This document shows, piece after piece, positions 59,415 to 64,000 of a DNA stretch of 64,000 bases; the stretch's first letter is position 1; each line of letters begins with the position of its first letter. The stretch comes from Carnobacterium sp. 17-4 (lineage in GTDB: Bacteria > Bacillota > Bacilli > Lactobacillales > Carnobacteriaceae): positions 408,501 to 472,500 of the forward strand of contig NC_015391.1 in assembly GCF_000195575.1 (NCBI RefSeq). Reading direction: 5' to 3'. Position numbers and translations under genes: made by a program. Below the pieces are notes generated by a model. The model was not told the origin of the DNA and searched no databases. It was given only the letters and a program-made list of their open reading frames with translations.

Positions 59415-59828
59415 TTATTTCTCTAACACTGTCTTCAAGTTATTACCAAATTCAGTCCAGCTGTGTACAGCTCCTTCAATGGCACCAGGAGTTGCTTTAG
59501 TTTCTTCACTAAAACCAGACATCTCAAAATGTAAATCTGTCTTTCCATCTGTATTCTCTGTTAAAGTCCATACAACGGTTGTTGTTTCTCCTGCACTTGC
59601 CCAAGTATAAGATAATTTTTTCGGTTCATCTACTTCGAGTACTTCTCCGTTAACAATGCCATCCCAATATTCATTTGGTTCAGATTTAAATTGAAAAGTG
59701 TGTCCTACAACTGGTTTGAAATCGTTTGCCCATATCCACTGTTCCAGAAGATCCGATACTGTTAATGCCTTCCATACTTGGTTAATTGAACTTGCATATT
59801 GAAAATCTAACATTACATCTGCTGTCAT
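59415..59828 (-). CDS. SRPBCC (AHSA1-like) domain protein
   Basis: A 137-residue START/Bet v1-like ligand-binding protein: LDFQYASSINQVWKALTV at the start, EVDEPKKLSYTWA in the middle, and HSWTEFGNNLKTVL at the end. These proteins bind hydrophobic ligands or act as Hsp90 activators; a precise role is not known. The ATG at 59828 follows GGAGGAAAG; a longer frame to 59864 begins before that ribosome site and is rejected. Confidence 0.85.
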   Translation of the reverse strand: MTADVMLDFQYASSINQVWKALTVSDLLEQWIWANDFKPVVGHTFQFKSEPNEYWDGIVNGEVLEVDEPKKLSYTWASAGETTTVVWTLTENTDGKTDLHFEMSGFSEETKATPGAIEGAVHSWTEFGNNLKTVLEK

Positions 59829-60169
59829 TATTCTTTCCTCCAGTACTTTTATTTTTTGTTCCAATAAACTATCTAAATGAACTAATTTTTCGTTCCAGAA
59901 ATCTTCGTAAAAAGATACTCAATTACGAACTTCTTTCAATGGCTTGGCATTCAATTGGTGTCTTAGTTATTATTTATTGTACAATACATTTTGGTTTTCT
60001 TGTTAATTTATTAACTCCAAAATTACCTACAAGTTCTACCACTACTTGATAAACGCTCTAGTGTGGTGATTGCTCACATGAGTATTGAAAAAGTAAGGCA
60101 TTCGGTGGCAATCAATGGAAAATAATGATGTCGTTACGGAGGCACGGATGTTTATTCAAATAAGAACTG
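59829..60169. other. Intergenic region without convincing gene
   Basis: A hydrophobic open frame on the plus strand (59786-60049) overlaps the start of the SRPBCC gene and has no ribosome site. Its last 45 residues could be a membrane segment of a decayed gene, but this cannot be shown. I see no RNA gene or repeat. Confidence 0.4.
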
Positions 60170-60210
60170 AAAAAAGAGCTAGAAACAGAAACTGTTCCTA
60201 GCTTTTTTTG
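60170..60210. terminator. Terminator of the ABC exporter genes
   Basis: AAAAAAGAGCTAG-AAACAG pairs imperfectly with CTGTTCCTAGCTTTTTT; a T-run exists on both strands. It is 34 bases past the end of the minus-strand exporter gene. Confidence 0.8.
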
Positions 60211-60244
60211 TCCAGTATTCACTTTTTACATAATACTATTAGAC

Positions 60245-62059
60245 TTATGCTGATTGGAATTGGCTTTGATAAAGATCAGCATAGAAGCCGTCTTTTTCTA
60301 ACAATTCATGGTGGCTTCCAGTTTCAATAATATTCCCTTTGTCCATAACTAAAATAAGATCTGCATTTTTAATCGTCGACAATCGATGGGCAATCACAAA
60401 GCTGGTTCTGTCCAACATGAGATGATCGATTGCTTGTTGGATTTTAATTTCCGTTTTAGTATCGATACTGGAAGTTGCTTCATCTAAAATCATGACTTTC
60501 GGATCTGATAAAATGGTCCGAGCAATGGTTAACAATTGCTGTTGACCTTGAGAAATCATATTGTTTTCACTCGAAATAATCGTATCATAACCTTCCGGTA
60601 ACGTTTGGATAAACGAGTCACACTGCGCTTTTTTAGCTGCGGCAATAACTTCTTCTCGAGTAGCGTCTTTCTTTCCATAACTGATATTTTCAGCAATGGT
60701 TCCTTCAAACAACCACGTATCTTGCAATACCATACCAAACTGTTTTCTTAGATCATGTCTGGTTAGGGTGCTCGTGTCGATTCCATCAAATAAAATAGAA
60801 CCACTATTAATTTCATAGAAACGCATCAATAAGTTTACAAGCGTTGTTTTTCCAGCACCTGTAGGACCTACGATAGCAATCGTCTTTTGGGGTTCTGCAA
60901 TAAAATTAACGTCTTTCATAATCAATTGGTTTTTGTTGTAGCCAAAGCTGACATGAGAAAATTCGATTTGACCAAGTGGATTATCAATCACATTAGCCTT
61001 TTGGATATCTGGAACTTCATTTTCTTCATCTAAAACTTCATAAATCCGTTCAATGGCAGCTAAACAACCTTGAAGCATGTTTACGACGTAAGAAGCTTCT
61101 GTAATAGGGTCTGAAATTTGATTAACGTATTGTAGAAATGCTTGAAGCAATCCAATCGTTATCGTTCCTTGGATGGCTAAAGTAGCACCCATTAACGCAC
61201 TGCTGATATACGCTAATTGAGTAATGCTTCTCATGATAGGGTAAATCGCGAAGTTAACAAATTGGGCCTTTTTATGAGCTTTATACTGGTCGTCGATTAA
61301 TTGATTGGCTTTTTGAATGACTTCTTCTTGTTTATTAAAAGCTTTAATAATCGTGGTTCCAGAATAATATTCCTCCGTAGCGCCACTCAATTTTCCTAAG
61401 GTATACATATTGTCGCCAAATAACGTTTGATTTTTTTTAGAAATAACTTTCGTGACGATAATGTTGATCAGGATCATAAAAATAATAATCAAGGATAAAC
61501 GTCCGCTAACATAAATCATTAGACTCAACCCAGCAACGACAATGATGATTGAACTAATAAATTGATTAAAACTCATAATAATAAAGTTCGCTACTTTATC
61601 CGCATCGGCTGTTGTTCGACTTAATAGATCGCCCACTTGCGTTTGATCGTAAAAATTTAATGGCAATTTATTTAGTTTAGCTGTTATTTTCTTGCGTAAG
61701 GTTAGACTGGCTTCTTCGCTGACAGTGGCGATTAAATATTCCTGGAAGTAATTACAAACAAACGTGATTCCAGCAATGAACAATAATATTAAAAGAGGTC
61801 CCGTGATCGCAGCTCGAATACTTTCCATCATTGAAGCACCCGGTGATCTTACAGCTTCAATTAGTCCATCAATAGCTTGAGCTGTAACTAAAGGAATCGA
61901 GACATAGGCTAATGTGCCAATGATGTTTGAAAGAATAGCTGGAATGGTTTTCTTTTTTTGGAGCATTAGCAGTTCGAAAAAATAGTGAACGGCTTTTTTT
62001 AGATTTTTTGGTTTTTCTGAGTCTAGTTCTTCTAAAAGCACTTGTTCTTTTTTAGACAT
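60245..62059 (-). CDS. Heterodimeric ABC exporter subunit with canonical catalytic residues
   Basis: A 604-residue half-transporter: six hydrophobic segments in residues 35-320, then an ATPase domain. Walker A GPTGAGKTT, Walker B VMILDEATSSID with the catalytic glutamate, and the switch histidine in FVIAHRLST are intact, but the signature reads ISQGQQQLL rather than LSGGQ. It overlaps the upstream subunit gene by 8 bases. The pair resembles LmrCD/BmrCD-type multidrug exporters. Substrates are unknown; drug or lipid export is likely from the family. Confidence 0.92.
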   Translation of the reverse strand: MSKKEQVLLEELDSEKPKNLKKAVHYFFELLMLQKKKTIPAILSNIIGTLAYVSIPLVTAQAIDGLIEAVRSPGASMMESIRAAITGPLLILLFIAGITFVCNYFQEYLIATVSEEASLTLRKKITAKLNKLPLNFYDQTQVGDLLSRTTADADKVANFIIMSFNQFISSIIIVVAGLSLMIYVSGRLSLIIIFMILINIIVTKVISKKNQTLFGDNMYTLGKLSGATEEYYSGTTIIKAFNKQEEVIQKANQLIDDQYKAHKKAQFVNFAIYPIMRSITQLAYISSALMGATLAIQGTITIGLLQAFLQYVNQISDPITEASYVVNMLQGCLAAIERIYEVLDEENEVPDIQKANVIDNPLGQIEFSHVSFGYNKNQLIMKDVNFIAEPQKTIAIVGPTGAGKTTLVNLLMRFYEINSGSILFDGIDTSTLTRHDLRKQFGMVLQDTWLFEGTIAENISYGKKDATREEVIAAAKKAQCDSFIQTLPEGYDTIISSENNMISQGQQQLLTIARTILSDPKVMILDEATSSIDTKTEIKIQQAIDHLMLDRTSFVIAHRLSTIKNADLILVMDKGNIIETGSHHELLEKDGFYADLYQSQFQSA

Positions 62060-63800
62060 TTTCTGTCACCTCACTTTTAGACTGCATATTTTGAGATCTA
62101 GCTAATTCTTGATAGACAGGATTTTTTTCAATTAATTCTGAATGGGTTCCTTTACCCACAATTTTACCTTCATTTAAGACGATGATTTGATCGGCATCAA
62201 TGATCGTGCTGATTCTTTGGGCAATGATCAACGTTACCGCATCTTTCAATTCTGGTTTTAAAGCGGCTCTTAGTTTCGCATCTGTTTTATAATCCAGTGC
62301 CGAAAAACTATCGTCAAATACATAAATCTGAGATTTCTTTATCAATGCACGTGCGATTGCCAAACGTTGTTTTTGTCCGCCAGAAAAATTGGTTCCTCCT
62401 TGAGCTACCAAGGCATTAAATTGCTGATCCTGTTCTTCTATAAACGGTAAGGATTGAGCAACCTGAGCAGCATGTCTCAATTCGTCAATCGTAGCTTCTT
62501 TATTTCCATCTAAAATATTATCCTGGATGGTTCCACTAAATAGAAATGCTCGTTGTGGGACGTAGCTGATCAATGAACGAAGGTCTTTTTGAGAAAGTTT
62601 GCTGATATCTGTACCGTGTATCAAAATGCGACCCTTTTGAATGTCATTGAACCGTAAAAGGATTTTAGCAATCGTACTTTTACCGGAGCCCGTTCCACCA
62701 ACGATAGCCAATACTTCACCTGTATTGATGGAAAAATCCATGTCTTCTAAGACTGATTTGTCAGCACCTTGGTACTTAAACGTTACATTTTCAAATGACA
62801 AAGCAGGCTGCACAGTAACATCTACTTTTTCGTTTAACTGAATTTCATCTTCCACTTCTGGCTGAAGCGTCAGTACTTCTTGAAGTCTATTTAATGATGC
62901 GATTGCTCTTGGTATATTAAACATGATCAAAGCGGTCATGATAAATGAAGACATTGTGATGACTGAGTACCCTATAACGGCAGTAATGGAACCTACTTGA
63001 ATGCTGTTTTCTGCAACTAATGAACTGCCCACCCAAATAATAGGGATCATCGTAAGGGCGTTCAGGCTAAAAGCAACAGGTGTTAGAAAGGCAAAGTACT
63101 TATTGATCCGAATCATGTTAGCAGCAAAATCATTAAAACTACCATCAACTTTATTCTTTTCATATTCTGCATTATCAAACGCACGAATAATTTTTACGCC
63201 TTTAAAAAATTGTCTAACAAGCATCGTCATTTTATCCATCTTTTTCTGGATGTTATTAATCAAGCGAGTAGATTTGAACATCACGGCAGTAATCACACCG
63301 ATAAAAATAAGAATGGATACAAGTGGAATGACCATCATAATAGGGGAAATCCGATAAGCCAATACTATAGAAATGACTGCCATAAATGGACTTGGTAAAA
63401 CCATTTGAAAGAGAGACAAAGTGACTTCTTGAATATTGACAACATCACTAGACGTTCTCGTGACTAAAGAGGCCACACCAATTTTATTAGTGTCATTTAG
63501 TGACAAATCTTGTATTTTTCTAAATAGTTTTTTACGTGTTTCTTTTCCAAAACGTGAAGCAATTTCAGAAGTATAGTAACTTCCAAGCACTCCAACAACG
63601 GCACCTATAAGTATAGTAAGCAACATCTGGACTCCAATAGAAGAAACGACGCTGGTATTTTTTTCTAAAATGCCTTTATCAATGAGTTGAGCGATTAAAT
63701 AAGGAATGAATAGAGTTGCTACTGATTGAAGTAAAATTAAGCTACTTGTAGCGAGGACAAGCAGTTTGTTTTTCTTTAAAAATGTAAAAAATAAATGCAT
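62052..63800 (-). CDS. Heterodimeric ABC exporter subunit with degenerate catalytic residues
   Basis: A 582-residue half-transporter: six hydrophobic segments in residues 12-300, then an ATPase domain with Walker A GGTGSGKST and a normal signature FSGGQKQRLAIAR. Walker B ends in VFDDSFSALD, with Asp in place of the catalytic Glu, and the switch residue is Gln in LIIAQRIST. This is the degenerate-site pattern of heterodimeric exporters. AAGGAG lies 2 bases before an ATG at 63809 and 11 before the one at 63800; the latter is preferred. It is the first gene of the pair. Confidence 0.92.
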   Translation of the reverse strand: MHLFFTFLKKNKLLVLATSSLILLQSVATLFIPYLIAQLIDKGILEKNTSVVSSIGVQMLLTILIGAVVGVLGSYYTSEIASRFGKETRKKLFRKIQDLSLNDTNKIGVASLVTRTSSDVVNIQEVTLSLFQMVLPSPFMAVISIVLAYRISPIMMVIPLVSILIFIGVITAVMFKSTRLINNIQKKMDKMTMLVRQFFKGVKIIRAFDNAEYEKNKVDGSFNDFAANMIRINKYFAFLTPVAFSLNALTMIPIIWVGSSLVAENSIQVGSITAVIGYSVITMSSFIMTALIMFNIPRAIASLNRLQEVLTLQPEVEDEIQLNEKVDVTVQPALSFENVTFKYQGADKSVLEDMDFSINTGEVLAIVGGTGSGKSTIAKILLRFNDIQKGRILIHGTDISKLSQKDLRSLISYVPQRAFLFSGTIQDNILDGNKEATIDELRHAAQVAQSLPFIEEQDQQFNALVAQGGTNFSGGQKQRLAIARALIKKSQIYVFDDSFSALDYKTDAKLRAALKPELKDAVTLIIAQRISTIIDADQIIVLNEGKIVGKGTHSELIEKNPVYQELARSQNMQSKSEVTENV

Positions 63801-63911
63801 ATTGTTCATGTCTCCTTTTAGTTATTCGGATAAACTTAGCACAAGTTTATAATAAAACCAATTCATTAGCATAGGAGGGGGCACTATGCTTTGAAATAAG
63901 CGAATAATAGC

Positions 63912-63942
63912 AGTATAATCTGTATAGCGACTATACAGTCAA
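63912..63942 (-). promoter_or_regulatory. Promoter of the ABC exporter with 19-base spacer
   Basis: On the minus strand TTGACT (63942-63937) and TATACT (63917-63912) are 19 bases apart. The palindrome CTGTATAGCGACTATACAG (63920-63938) fills the spacer. Long spacers with a central palindrome are the hallmark of MerR-type activated promoters. Confidence 0.6.
63920..63938. promoter_or_regulatory. 19-bp palindromic operator between divergent genes
   Basis: CTGTATAG and CTATACAG are perfect inverted repeats around CGA. The site lies between the exporter and the gene starting at the right edge. Confidence 0.7.
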
Positions 63943-63983
63943 GTTTTATTTTCAAAAATTGTGTACGGGAAGAGAGGAATCAG

Positions 63984-64000
63984 ATGGAAAAGGAATATCT
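63984..64000 (+). CDS. Start of a divergent gene, probably the exporter's regulator (partial)
   Basis: Only MEKEY and part of the next codon are visible, starting at an ATG behind GAGAGGAATC. Its divergent place next to an operator suggests a transcriptional regulator, possibly MerR-type, but the family cannot be read from five residues. Confidence 0.4.

Noticed and set aside
59786-60049. Hydrophobic 87-codon frame overlapping the SRPBCC gene start
   Set aside because: It overlaps a well-supported gene antisense and has no start signal; it might contain a relic but this cannot be shown.

Overview
The window is a chromosomal segment of a low-GC Gram-positive bacterium of the Lactobacillales. 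Gene content and protein style point to Carnobacteriaceae, most likely Carnobacterium, but this is inference; no rRNA or other species marker is present. Supporting signs are the cggR-gap-pgk-tpiA-gpmI-eno glycolytic cluster, the sufCDSUB order, class III fructose bisphosphatase, strong AGGAGG ribosome sites with several TTG/GTG starts, CcpA-type cre sites, a LAB-like tmRNA and a methionine T-box leader.

Layout. 1-6.4 kb: end of cggR, then gap, pgk, tpiA, gpmI and eno, with a hairpin between gap and pgk and a strong terminator after eno. 6.4-10.6 kb: a LevR/ManR-type sigma-54 activator with an orphan mannose-family EIIB, flanked by two copies of an imperfectly palindromic intergenic element (a third half copy lies at 28.3 kb). 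10.6-14.1 kb: serC, serA and a DUF1015 gene. 14.2-18.9 kb: secG, a carboxylesterase, rnr, smpB and a glutathione peroxidase. 19-22.7 kb: fbp, a histidine phosphatase and a Cof-type HAD phosphatase. 22.7-28.2 kb: argCJBDF behind ARG-box-like sites. 28.4-28.8 kb: ssrA on the minus strand. 29-34.4 kb: a small unknown protein, ald, a DUF2969-like protein, a YihY/BrkB membrane protein, a RodA/FtsW protein, an ArsC-family protein and a GcvH-like protein. 34.4-37.5 kb: T-box leader and metNIQ. 37.6-41.7 kb: LacI regulator, GH4 phospho-beta-glucosidase and cellobiose-type EIIC. 41.8-45.1 kb: three overlapping bacterial-PH membrane protein genes and a class I amidotransferase-like peptidase. 45.2-50.5 kb: sufCDSUB. 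50.5-53.3 kb: a visibly AT-richer island with a P-loop ATPase gene and a partner carrying a PD-(D/E)xK-like motif. 53.3-55.1 kb: a decayed ORF and a DEAD-box helicase with a long leader. 55.5-58.6 kb: an iron/B12-type ABC importer behind a palindrome-covered promoter. 58.7-59.8 kb: VOC and SRPBCC proteins. 60.2-63.8 kb: a heterodimeric ABC exporter with one degenerate ATP site, divergent from a gene that starts at the right edge.

Most of the window is core metabolism and housekeeping. The best candidate for an undescribed system is the two-gene island at 50943-53122: an OLD/RecF-like ATPase without a visible TOPRIM domain, followed 8 bases later by a small protein with PD-x17-ExK spacing, closed by its own perfect terminator. 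This looks like a compact ATPase plus nuclease defence module. The family of dispersed hairpin elements is the second unexplained signal.
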